DNA of 64,000 bases. Origin: an uncultured Idiomarina sp. (GTDB taxonomy: Bacteria > Pseudomonadota > Gammaproteobacteria > Enterobacterales > Alteromonadaceae). The translations under genes were made by a program, and so were the position numbers. The stretch lies in the NCBI GenBank assembly GCA_946885915.1, contig CAMPHF010000009.1, positions 49,219 to 113,218 of the forward strand. The letters are read 5' to 3'. Below are positions 1-10,834 of this stretch, in pieces. The notes beneath the pieces were generated by a model that saw only the letters and a list, made by a program, of their open reading frames with translations, was not told the origin of the DNA and ran no database searches. The number at the start of each line of letters is the position of its first letter. Position 1 is the first letter of the stretch.

Positions 1-131
1 ATAGACAGCCGCCCACGCTGGCGACAATGATAAATAACAATAAAAGTAGTAATCGAATTACAGCTAACATGTGTACTCCCAACTCAACGGCGACAGTATA
101 CCTGTATTGCGGGAAAAAAAGGAAACCTCTG

Positions 132-1223
132 GTGGCAGAATTTACAGTAGATTCGATAGATAGCGACGTGATGCAAGAGCTGGTTGAAGAAATTAATGAG
201 CTTTATCAGCAGTGCGAAGCTGATCTTATTGCGCTGGAACGGGCGCCCAAGCAACTTAATCATCAACAAAGTTTGTTCCGTGCGGTGCATACCATTAAAG
301 GCGACTTAGGTATTGTTGGTTTCACCCCCATGGTCACGCTTGTGGGTGCCGTTGAAGATTTACTCGAGGGGCTGCGTAGTTCGCGATTGAGCTATTCCAA
401 CCTCATTAGCGATGCGGTTTTTATCGTGCTTGATCAGTGCTTACAGTTTGTCGAATCCTGCCGTGCTAAAGGGAAAGCGGAGTACTCTGAGCAACGTCTG
501 CAGCAAGCCTGTGAACTCAGTGTCAGTATTCTTGATGCGAGCCCCTTGCAACAATCTCAGCTACTCAATCAGCTGGTGGCCACACTCGACCCTAAATTAG
601 TCCTGACGGAACGACTTGACTCCCCCCCAGCTGCCGATTGGCAGCAAGATCTGCGCTTTTTCCGCCAACTCATGGCCTCGGTGGAGGCACGTTCGCGCTA
701 TTGGCACGATCGCGCCGATCGTCAATTAAAGCTCGCTTTGCTCATTAATCGATTTGCTGGAGATGTAGTTGATCAGCAACAACTGACCGCAGCTTGTTAC
801 ATTCACGATTTTGGTATGGGATTTATGCCGCTGGAATTGCTGCACCAAACGGGAGCGCTTAGCGCTGAGCAACGCAAGCTCATGCAAAGCCACGTCTACT
901 GCTCAGCTAAGCTGTTAGAGAATATGCCACAGTGGCAAGCGGCTAAAATGATGGTGTTACAGCACCATGAGCAGCCCGATGGCAAAGGCTATCCGCTCGG
1001 CTTGCAGGATCGTGATATTGAAGCGGGCGCAAAGATATTGGCGATTGTCGATACTTTCGATGCGATGACCCACGAGCGAGCTTATGATCGCCACACCAAA
1101 CGCCCCATTCAACGAGCGTTGGCAGAAATTACTCGGTTGGCTGGAACACAGCTGGACAAGTATTGGGTGACCGTATTTCAAGAGGCGGTCGCTCACCTGT
1201 TGGGTGAGCGACGCCCACATTAA
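132..1223 (+). CDS. HPt domain / HD-GYP phosphodiesterase fusion
   Basis: Probable signalling protein that hydrolyses cyclic di-GMP. An N-terminal histidine phosphotransfer (HPt) domain holds the phosphorylatable His in HTIKGD (about residue 53), where the family consensus is HTxKGS. A C-terminal HD-GYP domain follows, with HD at about 225-226, a QSH histidine, the double His of [12 protein letters not shown] at about 278-279, and DTFDAM. The usual Lys of HDxGK is Met here (HDFGM). No receiver domain, membrane helix or signal peptide is visible, so it is probably cytoplasmic and fed by an outside kinase (inference). The frame stays open to an ATG at 27, but GTG 132 has AGGAAA upstream and begins just before the HPt helix; ATG 69 is also possible. 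The stop codon overlaps that of convergent parC. Family certain; enzymatic activity probable. Confidence 0.85.
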   Translation: MAEFTVDSIDSDVMQELVEEINELYQQCEADLIALERAPKQLNHQQSLFRAVHTIKGDLGIVGFTPMVTLVGAVEDLLEGLRSSRLSYSNLISDAVFIVLDQCLQFVESCRAKGKAEYSEQRLQQACELSVSILDASPLQQSQLLNQLVATLDPKLVLTERLDSPPAADWQQDLRFFRQLMASVEARSRYWHDRADRQLKLALLINRFAGDVVDQQQLTAACYIHDFGMGFMPLELLHQTGALSAEQRKLMQSHVYCSAKLLENMPQWQAAKMMVLQHHEQPDGKGYPLGLQDRDIEAGAKILAIVDTFDAMTHERAYDRHTKRPIQRALAEITRLAGTQLDKYWVTVFQEAVAHLLGERRPH

Positions 1224-3511
1224 TCCTCGTCCACCTCGGTAGAACTTACTTCAACGCTGGCAGTGCTTGGTTCGGTTTGCAATTCAGCTTGCATGCCGTC
1301 TACGCGCTGCAGGCCGCGCGGCAATTTGTTCCCGCGTCGTCCACGCTCACCTTCATAATGCTCTAGATCAGCAGCTTTTAAAGTAAGTTTGCGCTTGCCA
1401 GCAAATAGCGTCAGCGCCGCACCAACTGGAAGTATGGTTAAAGCAGCCACATATTCCTCTCGGCTTTGCGCCCGCAAGGTAGGAATACTCATCATTTTGT
1501 TGCCTTTACCCTTTGCTAACTCAGGTAAATCCTGCAATTTGAAAATCAGCAAGCGGCCTTCGTTAGAGACCACGGCAACGCGATCATGCTCGGTGGAACT
1601 AATACGCTGTGGTGGCAACACTTTTGCCCCAGTAGGCAGGCTTAAAATGGCTTTACCATTTTTGTTACGGCTTACTAAGTCACTAAATTTGCAGACAAAG
1701 CCGTAACCTGCGTCCGATGCTAGCAGTAATCGCTGATCATCCTTAGCCATCACCACATGTTCAACAATCTCGCCCGCTACTAAACTAAACCGCCCGGTTA
1801 ATGGTTCGCCTTGGGTTCTGGCTGAGGGCAATAAGTGGGCTTCGCAGGCGTAGCTACGACCCGAACTATCCACAAAAACGACCTGCTGATTACTCTTACC
1901 ACTGGCAGCCGTTAAGAAGCTGTCACCGGATTTGTAAGCAAGGTTTGCACCGTCGACATCATGACCTTTAGCGCAACGCACCCAGCCTTTTTTCGACAGT
2001 ACCACGGTAACCGCTTCCGCAGGTGTCAGTTCACGCTCACTCAAGGCTTTGGCTTCTTCGCGTTCTACCAACGGTGAACGGCGCTCATCGCCATATTTTT
2101 CGGCGTCCGCCAACAGCTCTTTTTTGATCAAGGTTTTCATCCGACGATCTGAAGATAACGTCAGTTGTAACTGATCACGCTCTTGCGCCAGCTCGTCTTG
2201 CTCAGCTTTTAGCTTCACTTCTTCAAGTTTGGCTAAGTGGCGTAATTTTAACTCCAGAATAGCTTCAGCTTGAGTGTCGGTGAGACCAAATTTAGCCATC
2301 AACACCGGCTTAGGTTCATCCTCAGTACGAATAATGTGGATGACCTCATCAATGTTTAAGAAAGCAATTAACAAGCCTTCTAAAATATGTAAGCGCGCTA
2401 AAATCTTGTCTAACCGATACTGTAACCGGCGGGTGACCGTTTGCTGGCGGAATATCAGCCATTCACGCAAAATGGTCAGCATCGGTTTCACCTGCGGGCG
2501 ACCGTCTAGCCCCAGCATATTCATATTCACGCGATATTGCTTTTCGAGGTCGGTCGTCGCAAATAGGTGTGCCATCAGTTGCTCGACATCAATACGATTA
2601 GAGCGTGGCACGATCACCAACCGGGTTGGGTTTTCATGGTCGGACTCATCTCTGAGGTCGCTCACCATAGGTAGCTTTTTCTGCTGCATTTGTGCCGCAA
2701 TCTGCTCCAGTACTTTCGCTCCTGAAGTTTGATGCGGCAACGCAACGATAACCACCTCACCATCTTCAATAATGTATTTAGCGCGCATGCGAATACTACC
2801 GCGGCCCGTTTCATACATTTTAATGATGTCGTCAGTTGGGGTGATCACTTCGGCGTCGGTCGGGAAATCGGGACCGCGCAAGTGGGTCATAATGTCAGCT
2901 AAGTTTGCTTGGGGCTGCTCCAGCAGCATGGCGCACGCTTGAGCCACTTCGCGCGCGTTATGCGGCGGAATATCGGTCGCCATGCCAACCGCAATCCCAG
3001 TGACACCATTAAGTAGAATATGAGGTAAGCGGGCAGGTAATACCCGCGGTTCCTTCATCGTACCGTCGAAGTTAGGTGACCAATCGACCGTACCTTGCCC
3101 CAATTCGCTTAATAGTACTTCGCTAAACCGCGATAACCGCGCCTCGGTGTAACGCATAGCGGCAAATGACTTAGGGTCGTCGGGCGAACCCCAGTTACCC
3201 TGACCATCAACCAGCGGGTGGCGATAGGAGAAAGGTTGCGCCATCAACACCATAGCTTCATAGCAAGCGCTATCACCGTGGGGGTGAAATTTACCCAGCA
3301 CATCACCCACAGTTCGCGCAGATTTTTTATATTTGGCTAAGGCCGATAAGCCCAACTCGGACATTGCATAAATAATTCGCCGTTGCACCGGCTTCAGTCC
3401 ATCGCCAATATTGGGCAATGCACGATCCATAATGACGTACATGGAATAATTCAGATAAGCGTCTTCCGTAAACTTCTTTAACGGGAGCTGTTCGACGACT
3501 TCTAGGGACAT
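1220..3511 (-). CDS. parC: DNA topoisomerase IV subunit A
   Basis: Breaking-rejoining subunit of topoisomerase IV, which decatenates daughter chromosomes together with ParE. At 763 residues it is close to the usual ParC length. The active-site tyrosine lies in [10 protein letters not shown] (about Tyr121). The quinolone-determining stretch [12 protein letters not shown] is the drug-sensitive type, with Ser81 and Glu85 matching E. coli Ser80 and Glu84. The C-terminal third is the beta-pinwheel DNA-wrapping domain. The gene lies 92 bases downstream of parE on the same strand and is probably co-transcribed with it. Its TAA is the reverse complement of the HD-GYP gene's stop within a single TTAA, with no terminator between the two genes. 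GyrA is excluded by the short C-terminal domain and the parE partner. Confidence 0.97.
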   Translation of the reverse strand: MSLEVVEQLPLKKFTEDAYLNYSMYVIMDRALPNIGDGLKPVQRRIIYAMSELGLSALAKYKKSARTVGDVLGKFHPHGDSACYEAMVLMAQPFSYRHPLVDGQGNWGSPDDPKSFAAMRYTEARLSRFSEVLLSELGQGTVDWSPNFDGTMKEPRVLPARLPHILLNGVTGIAVGMATDIPPHNAREVAQACAMLLEQPQANLADIMTHLRGPDFPTDAEVITPTDDIIKMYETGRGSIRMRAKYIIEDGEVVIVALPHQTSGAKVLEQIAAQMQQKKLPMVSDLRDESDHENPTRLVIVPRSNRIDVEQLMAHLFATTDLEKQYRVNMNMLGLDGRPQVKPMLTILREWLIFRQQTVTRRLQYRLDKILARLHILEGLLIAFLNIDEVIHIIRTEDEPKPVLMAKFGLTDTQAEAILELKLRHLAKLEEVKLKAEQDELAQERDQLQLTLSSDRRMKTLIKKELLADAEKYGDERRSPLVEREEAKALSERELTPAEAVTVVLSKKGWVRCAKGHDVDGANLAYKSGDSFLTAASGKSNQQVVFVDSSGRSYACEAHLLPSARTQGEPLTGRFSLVAGEIVEHVVMAKDDQRLLLASDAGYGFVCKFSDLVSRNKNGKAILSLPTGAKVLPPQRISSTEHDRVAVVSNEGRLLIFKLQDLPELAKGKGNKMMSIPTLRAQSREEYVAALTILPVGAALTLFAGKRKLTLKAADLEHYEGERGRRGNKLPRGLQRVDGMQAELQTEPSTASVEVSSTEVDED

Positions 3512-3603
3512 TGCACTGCCTCTTCGGTTATTGGGTCGTTCTAAGTATTCATTATTTTGCGCTGGTAAAAATTCAAACCATCACCAGCGCCTTCCAAGTG
3601 TGG

Positions 3604-5505
<1,902 letters not shown>

Positions 5506-5574
5506 TTATCGTTATCTTGAAAGCGCAGTAATGGAGCTAGATTTAGCATCCTCTGTTATATGATTTTTGACCAG

Positions 5575-6141
5575 TTAAATCATCAAAAACTTCAATAAGG
5601 TGGGCAAATAGCGCTCAAATCCGTCAAAGCGGTGATGCCCTCCTTGTTCAACCAGCATTCGTTGCGAATGATAGAACCTACGAGCACGTTGGTATGGTAG
5701 CGTTTCATCGCCAGTTTGCAACCACACCCATAATGCCACATCGTCACGCAACTTTGATTCCATAGCGGCCAAAGTCTCGAACGCGTTTTGCTCTAACTCG
5801 TAAGTTTGCTCGAGATAAGGATGCCAACGCGTTCCTCGGTAAGAAGCTAATGATTGGCTCGGCCCCACCGCAGGGTTTATCAGCACCGCACGCGCTGCAT
5901 GGCCAAACTGACCTTGTTGCAAAGACACCATGTAATGTGCCCAAAACGCGCCAAGCGAGCTGCCAACAATACCTTGCCAAGGTTGCCCCACGAGCTCATC
6001 CAACAGCGCCTGAGTAGCGGCCATAGATGCCGGCAATTGCGGACAGTGCACGTCAATTCCATACAGTTTACAAAAAGCCTTTAACTGCGTGACTTTGTGC
6101 GACTGAGGGCTGCTCTCAAAGCCGTGTAGGTAAAGCAGCAT
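5575..6141 (-). CDS. yqiA: YqiA-type alpha/beta-hydrolase esterase
   Basis: Small cytoplasmic serine esterase of the UPF0227/YqiA family; the natural substrate is unknown. The start YLHGFESSPQSHK is the family's oxyanion loop. The nucleophile elbow is GSSLGAF, and the likely catalytic His lies in GGHHRF near the end. Length (188 residues) is normal. The start overlaps the end of yqiB by 26 bases, implying translational coupling. In E. coli cpdA sits between these two genes; it is absent here. Confidence 0.9.
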   Translation of the reverse strand: MLLYLHGFESSPQSHKVTQLKAFCKLYGIDVHCPQLPASMAATQALLDELVGQPWQGIVGSSLGAFWAHYMVSLQQGQFGHAARAVLINPAVGPSQSLASYRGTRWHPYLEQTYELEQNAFETLAAMESKLRDDVALWVWLQTGDETLPYQRARRFYHSQRMLVEQGGHHRFDGFERYLPTLLKFLMI

Positions 6142-6583
6142 AATGACCTTGGCTTAGGCATAACCCCAGCCACTCCGCTAAAAACACATTAATTTGACGC
6201 TTTTCATCCACTTGATGCATGTGCCGGTTTGGTTGCTTATAGCGGGCTAAAAAGCCTCTTTTAGCCTGACTCCGAACAACTTCAGCTAAGCGCGCATCAT
6301 GGTACATCATGATATCGATATCGGTGCCAAGTTTAACGGCAGGCAGCGCTTCACCGTCGTCATGGCGTTGCTCACTCACATTGACGAGCGTGCTGTAAGC
6401 ATTTTGCTCTAACACCGTCAACACATAAGCCAACGGACCAACGGCGACCGTGACTTGCTCATCAACGGCTAGTTCAGCCGGCAACACGCGGCTCAGCTGC
6501 GCATAATTCTTCGCGGCTAACTGCTGCAGGGCAGCTAAATCAAATTGATAGTTCGCTTTTCGAAGCGAGCTGGAATATCCCAT
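6116..6583 (-). CDS. yqiB: DUF1249 family protein YqiB
   Basis: Conserved protein of unknown function (DUF1249). Recognised by the N-terminal run of YSSSLRKANYQFD, a central DIDIMMYHDARLAEV and a tail in which NVFLAEWLG is preceded by MHQVDEKRQI. It is 155 residues, soluble, with no signal peptide. It lies between nudF (14 bases upstream) and yqiA (26-base overlap), the conserved position for this family in gammaproteobacteria. No function should be inferred beyond its stable association with nudF and yqiA. Confidence 0.88.
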   Translation of the reverse strand: MGYSSSLRKANYQFDLAALQQLAAKNYAQLSRVLPAELAVDEQVTVAVGPLAYVLTVLEQNAYSTLVNVSEQRHDDGEALPAVKLGTDIDIMMYHDARLAEVVRSQAKRGFLARYKQPNRHMHQVDEKRQINVFLAEWLGLCLSQGHYAALPTRL

Positions 6584-6597
6584 TATCTACTCTTTGT

Positions 6598-7254
6598 TCA
6601 AGGGGTTGTCGCTACATTCACATCCGCAAATAGTTGCGCTTTATTGAGTGCGAACCATTGTAGCGCAATTACGCTAGCAGCGTTATCAATGCGTCCTTCC
6701 GCAAGTAATGTCATAGCCTGGTCAACCGAAATTCGATGCACCCGAATGTCTTCATGTTCGTCTTCAACGCCGCCAAATTCGCTCGCGCTTGCACTATCAA
6801 CTTCGGCCACATACACGTAGATACGTTCACTCATGCCGCCCGGACTCGACAAATAACTTAACGCGTAATGCAGGCGCTGGGCGGTAAGCCCGGCTTCTTC
6901 TTGTAATTCCCGCGCCGCAACGGCCGCCAAATCTGCATCTTTTGCATCAACCATGCCCGCAACGAACTCCAATAGCCATGGGGTATCGCTGGTCGCCATT
7001 GCGCCAACGCGGAACTGTTCGAGCAAGATTAATTCTTCGCGTTTGGGATCATACGGCAGTACCACGACCGCGTGTCCGCGTTCCATTAATTCGCGTTGTA
7101 TCACCGGACTCCAACCACCCGCAAACAATCGATGGCGCAGTTCATAGGCGGTAGTGGATAAAAAACCTTGATAGCGCGGATGGGTTGCAATGACTTCCAC
7201 ATCAGCGCGACTAAACTGCTGCTCGGTGAATGCTTTTTCAGTGAACTTTTGCAC
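6598..7254 (-). CDS. nudF: ADP-ribose pyrophosphatase (Nudix hydrolase)
   Basis: Hydrolyses ADP-ribose to AMP and ribose 5-phosphate. The Nudix box runs from GMVDAKD to RELQEEAGL. The catalytic REXXEE is intact, but the loop before it is one residue longer than in E. coli NudF and the first Glu is Asp. The N-terminal strand region (TTAYELRHRLF, followed by PVIQRELMERG) and the tail RIDNAASVIALQWF match the NudF subfamily. GTG 7254 is chosen because GAGG lies 8 bases upstream; a TTG one codon earlier is also possible. First gene of the nudF-yqiB-yqiA-parE run, divergent from tolC. Confidence 0.92.
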   Translation of the reverse strand: MQKFTEKAFTEQQFSRADVEVIATHPRYQGFLSTTAYELRHRLFAGGWSPVIQRELMERGHAVVVLPYDPKREELILLEQFRVGAMATSDTPWLLEFVAGMVDAKDADLAAVAARELQEEAGLTAQRLHYALSYLSSPGGMSERIYVYVAEVDSASASEFGGVEDEHEDIRVHRISVDQAMTLLAEGRIDNAASVIALQWFALNKAQLFADVNVATTP

Positions 7255-7556
7255 CAAATTTGCCTCTTTATCGTACTTCTGATGAATTTGAACCGAAGCA
7301 ACTTGCCTCAGGCACTCTTTTCGGTCAAGTTGAACGCACTGACTAACTGCAGCCGCGCGCCTTGCTCATTGTAAAGTTCACAGGCCGCCGCTTACAAACT
7401 GTTACACTTGCGCAGTCAATGTTGCACAACTTTCGCTGCAGTTTTTGCGACCAATAGTTAAACTAGTATTCATTCAGCACTGTATGTAAAATACAGGCAT
7501 TAACCTTTAGTGACGTGTCTGAGTCGAAGCACACGCAAATTAGGGACATCCTTGTA
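7255..7556. promoter_or_regulatory. Divergent nudF / tolC intergenic region with palindrome
   Basis: About 300 bases without a coding region must hold the promoters of the leftward nudF operon and of rightward tolC. The clearest element is a perfect 6-bp inverted repeat around a 5-base centre at 7480-7496 (CTGTATGTAAAATACAG), about 60 bases before the tolC ATG. It resembles a LexA box but has nine bases between CTGT and ACAG rather than eight. I could not assign convincing -35 and -10 boxes. Confidence 0.45.
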
Positions 7557-8942
7557 ATGAAAAAGTGTTTAGTATCCATCGTAGTCGGCCTCTCACTGGG
7601 ATTAGGCAGTGCAGCCGCGAAAGCCAACGACCTGACCACCATCTTTCAATTAGCGTTAGATAACGACCCTACCTTGCTGCGCGTGGCAGCCGAGCGTCGT
7701 GCCGCACAGAAGGGTGTTGATATCGCCAACGCGAGTTGGTTTCCACAAATTGGCTTCAGTGCCGGTTACGCAGATAGTATGCAGGAATCTGCCCAAGCGG
7801 GTGAAAGTGGCGGTTTGTTCGTTTTCAGTCGCGATACTTCAGGTTGGGATGCTGGCTTCAATTTATCACAATCGTTGTTCGACATGTCGGTTTGGCGCGA
7901 CACCGATATTGCGCAAAAACGTGCCTACCAAGCCGAAGTTAGTTACTTAGCCGCGCGGCAAGCACTGATGTTACGGGTAGTGAATGCCTATTTCACCGTG
8001 CTCGAACGTAATGATGATTTAGCCTTTGCGCGCGCCGAAAAAGAAGCAATCGAGCGGCAATTAGAGCAAACCAAGCAACGTTTCTCAGTAGGCTTAACCG
8101 CCATTACTGATGTGCACGAAGCGCAAGCACAGTTTGACAACGCCGTTGCCCGCGAAATTCAAGCGCAAAATGCGGTAGAAATTGCTCGTGAAGGTCTGCG
8201 TGAAATCACCGGCCAATATCACCAAGAACTGGCGGCGCTCGACACTGATACCTTTTCTCCGAGTTCGCCAGAACCAAGTCAGGTCACCCAATGGGTTGCC
8301 ACTGGCGAACAAAAGAATCTAGAGTTACTCGTCCAACGTGTCGCAGTTGAAATTGCTAACGAACAAATTAGCCTAGCCCAAACAGGCCACTATCCAACCG
8401 TTTCTCTTAACGCAAATTACTCGACTAATGACAATGAAACTACGGTCACCCGAGATGGTATAAGCAACACCACCAACTTACCTCGGCTTGATTCGCGCTC
8501 TATTGGCTTGAACTTAAGCGTGCCAATTTTCTCGGGCTTCCGCACGTCGGCGCAAGCCGAGCAAGCACGAGAGAACTTTGTGGCGTCGAGTCAGCAATTA
8601 GAGTTTGTCCGCCGCACAGTGGAGCGTGAAGTACGTAGTGCTTTCTATGACGTGGTTGCATCACTAAGTACGATTAAAGCGCTCGAGCAAGCAGTGGTAT
8701 CTGCTGAAAGCGCTTTAAAAGCAACCCAAGCAGGATTTGACGTTGGTACGCGAACTATTGTTGATGTTCTCGACTCAACCCGTAACCTGTTTAATGCACG
8801 GCGCAACTTATCGACCGCGCGCTACGGTTACATCCGTCAGTCGTTAACCTTGCAACAGGCGTCAGGCTTGATCTCTGAGGCAGACCTAGCAGCGATTAAC
8901 GCTAGTCTTAGCTTAGATGCCCCAGCCACGGCGGCAGATTAA
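7557..8942 (+). CDS. tolC: TolC-family outer membrane efflux protein
   Basis: Outer membrane channel of tripartite efflux pumps and type I secretion. At 461 residues it has two TolC/OEP repeats, each with a beta-strand pair (FNLSQSLFDM in the first; LNLSVPIFSGF in the second) followed by long coiled-coil helices. The signal peptide MKKCLVSIVVGLSLGLGSA is followed by a probable cut after AKA. ATG 7557 is chosen for this signal peptide and the upstream AGGGA; an in-frame ATG at 7515 would add 14 polar residues before it. Its position divergent from nudF is the same as in E. coli. It is transcribed alone, with a strong terminator after it. Confidence 0.95.
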   Translation: MKKCLVSIVVGLSLGLGSAAAKANDLTTIFQLALDNDPTLLRVAAERRAAQKGVDIANASWFPQIGFSAGYADSMQESAQAGESGGLFVFSRDTSGWDAGFNLSQSLFDMSVWRDTDIAQKRAYQAEVSYLAARQALMLRVVNAYFTVLERNDDLAFARAEKEAIERQLEQTKQRFSVGLTAITDVHEAQAQFDNAVAREIQAQNAVEIAREGLREITGQYHQELAALDTDTFSPSSPEPSQVTQWVATGEQKNLELLVQRVAVEIANEQISLAQTGHYPTVSLNANYSTNDNETTVTRDGISNTTNLPRLDSRSIGLNLSVPIFSGFRTSAQAEQARENFVASSQQLEFVRRTVEREVRSAFYDVVASLSTIKALEQAVVSAESALKATQAGFDVGTRTIVDVLDSTRNLFNARRNLSTARYGYIRQSLTLQQASGLISEADLAAINASLSLDAPATAAD

Positions 8943-8979
8943 TTCAGCCCTGCTAGATTAATGTAAAAATCAACTTAAC

Positions 8980-9013
8980 GGCCAGTAAGCGTTCACCTTA
9001 CTGGCCTTTTTTT
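8980..9013 (+). terminator. Rho-independent terminator after tolC
   Basis: A 10-bp perfect stem (GGCCAGTAAG / CTTACTGGCC) with a 7-base loop is followed directly by seven T residues, 38 bases after the tolC stop. Confidence 0.93.
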
Positions 9014-9107
9014 GTATGCTAAGCGCCATAACTTACCGACTCATCAGCAGCTGAAGCTTGTATAACAACAGGTTTTACGTCGCTGGATTAAGCAATCGAG
9101 TATAACT

Positions 9108-10061
9108 GTGATAGAACAACCTAAGTTTAAACTTCGTTTTTTGGCACCCAAGTACTGGCCTACTTGGCTCGGTGTTGGTGTGCTCTACGCCATTTCTTGG
9201 CTGCCGTACAGCTGGCAGTTGGGCTTAGGCAGAGGGCTGGGGCGCTTAATTTACAAGTTTGTCCCTAAACGCACTGCGGTTGCACGCCGCAATCTTGAGC
9301 TGTGTTTTCCGGAGCAGTCCAGTACCGAACGCGAAGCTTTGGTTAAAAAGAACTTAGAGAATACCGGTATTGCGATGTTTGAGACTGGTATGGCTTGGTG
9401 GTGGCCGAATTGGCGAATGCAACGCAAACTACATATTCACGGCGAGGAGCATTTACGGGCTGCGCAGCGCGAAGGTCATGGCATCCTGCTGTTGTTATTT
9501 CATTTTTTGAGCCTTGAAGTTCACGCGCGTCTGATGGGATTTGTACAGCCTTCAGTGGGCCTCTATCGCCCTCATAACAACGCGGTGATGGAATACTTGC
9601 AGACCAGGGGGCGCGCGCGCTCGAATAAATACATGATTCAGCGTACCGATGTGCGGGGCATGCTACGTGCGCTTGACGCTGGTGAAATCGCAGGCTATTT
9701 GCCGGATCAGGATTACGGCCGCCGGCGAACTGTGTTCGTGCCCTTTTTTAAGGTTGAAAAAACCAGTTCAACCACGGGTACTTTGCTATTTGCCGCGCAA
9801 GCCCGTTGCAAAGTGGTTCCGACAACCTGCTTTCGACGCGAAGATGGCAGCGGCTACGATATTTCTTTTTATCCCGCGTTTGAACAGTTTCCAACAGATG
9901 ATGTCGAAGCTTCGGTTACCCGGGTAAATAAAATGGTTGAATTTGCTGTTTCCCAGCAACCTGATCAATATTTATGGGTACATAGACGATTTAAAACTCG
10001 TCCGGCGGAATCTGATCCAGATCTTTACCATACGGACATGCTGCGCCAGCGCGACGCATAA
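9108..10061 (+). CDS. lpxL: Lipid A lauroyltransferase
   Basis: Late lipid A acyltransferase that adds a secondary acyl chain to Kdo2-lipid IVA at the inner membrane. Similarity to E. coli LpxL is strong throughout: FLAPKYWPTWLGVGVL, ARRNLELCFPE, FETGMAWWWP, YLQTRGRARSNK and the tail LWVHRRFKTRP. The HX4E motif (HFLSLE, about His132-Glu137) is intact. One N-terminal hydrophobic segment lies at about residues 19-37. The start is GTG 9108, with no better upstream ATG. LpxM and LpxP are close alternatives, but the sequence fits LpxL/LpxP best and nothing cold-specific is visible. The donor acyl chain cannot be told from sequence. Confidence 0.93.
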   Translation: MIEQPKFKLRFLAPKYWPTWLGVGVLYAISWLPYSWQLGLGRGLGRLIYKFVPKRTAVARRNLELCFPEQSSTEREALVKKNLENTGIAMFETGMAWWWPNWRMQRKLHIHGEEHLRAAQREGHGILLLLFHFLSLEVHARLMGFVQPSVGLYRPHNNAVMEYLQTRGRARSNKYMIQRTDVRGMLRALDAGEIAGYLPDQDYGRRRTVFVPFFKVEKTSSTTGTLLFAAQARCKVVPTTCFRREDGSGYDISFYPAFEQFPTDDVEASVTRVNKMVEFAVSQQPDQYLWVHRRFKTRPAESDPDLYHTDMLRQRDA

Positions 10062-10084
10062 ATTCATATTGGGGGGTGGCGTTG

Positions 10085-10834
10085 ATGATGCAATTACAGC
10101 AGCTTAAATATCAACGCGGGTTAGCCCAGGGCTTGGTCGTGTTATTGGTGCTTATTGTCGCCAGCGCTCTCATTTTTTACATGTACCACGCCCCCACCAA
10201 GCGTCCGCGTGGCAGCAGCGACAATGGCAACACTTTTGATGTGCCTTGGAAACGACTACAGGTACAAGAGAGCAACATCCCCGATAATTTACAAAACAGT
10301 ATTACGCGTTTTTTTCATACCATCCGCTCCCAATCTGAACCGCTCACCGATGAAGCTAGCCCCTACGTAATTGAGTTAGATAAAACACCCATAGAGCTGT
10401 TGGATGTTCTTAACCACCTCGCGCTTGAACAGCAAATACAGCAGCAAGCACCATTACCACCGGATTGGCGTGGTGCGCAGGAATTTCACCAGTTTAGCAG
10501 TGGTGAAACCGTTAAAACCCGGTTGGAGGAAATAGCTCTCGCCCAAAACGTTCATTTCATTTGGTGGCTCGACCGTGATTATGTGGTGAAATCGTCGTTC
10601 TCGAGCAATGGTGATTTTTTGGCATTAGTGAGCAAAGTGGCGCGGACTGTGAATGATGACTATCAAGGCCAAGTTGCCGCTTATATTTGCTACCCACAAC
10701 ATGCCTTGTTGTTGGTGACCGAACAACTCCAAAGCATGGTCCCCAACGACTGTCAGCTCATTGATGTGATGCGACAACCAGATGTCGATGGTCCCCCTAA
10801 CCTCCAGCAGCAGGCCCCGCAAGACAATCCTTAA
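10085..10834 (+). CDS. Single-pass membrane protein with TcpQ-like domain
   Basis: Hypothetical protein of 249 residues. A short basic N-terminus is followed by one strong membrane helix (about residues 13-35), a low-complexity linker, and a C-terminal region (about 125-220) that looks like the TcpQ/PilL-C fold: FSSGETVKTRLEEIA, then VHFIWWLDRDYVV, then FLALVSKVA and a final HALLLVTEQL strand. Such domains occur in pilus and secretin accessory proteins. No pilus operon adjoins, so the role is open. ATG 10085 is preferred to the in-frame GTG 10076 because the GGGGGGTGG ribosome site lies right before it. It starts 23 bases after lpxL and probably shares its transcript. Its stop overlaps that of convergent glnE. 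Confidence 0.7.
   Translation: MMQLQQLKYQRGLAQGLVVLLVLIVASALIFYMYHAPTKRPRGSSDNGNTFDVPWKRLQVQESNIPDNLQNSITRFFHTIRSQSEPLTDEASPYVIELDKTPIELLDVLNHLALEQQIQQQAPLPPDWRGAQEFHQFSSGETVKTRLEEIALAQNVHFIWWLDRDYVVKSSFSSNGDFLALVSKVARTVNDDYQGQVAAYICYPQHALLLVTEQLQSMVPNDCQLIDVMRQPDVDGPPNLQQQAPQDNP

Noticed and set aside
2274..2732. 152-residue reading frame opposite parC
   Set aside because: Lies wholly within parC, with serine/arginine-rich composition and no domain; an antisense shadow.
3095..3290. Quinolone-resistance mutation in parC
   Set aside because: The critical Ser and Glu (about 81 and 85) are the sensitive-type residues.
7480..7496. LexA box before tolC
   Set aside because: The spacing between CTGT and ACAG is nine bases; the E. 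coli-type box needs eight.
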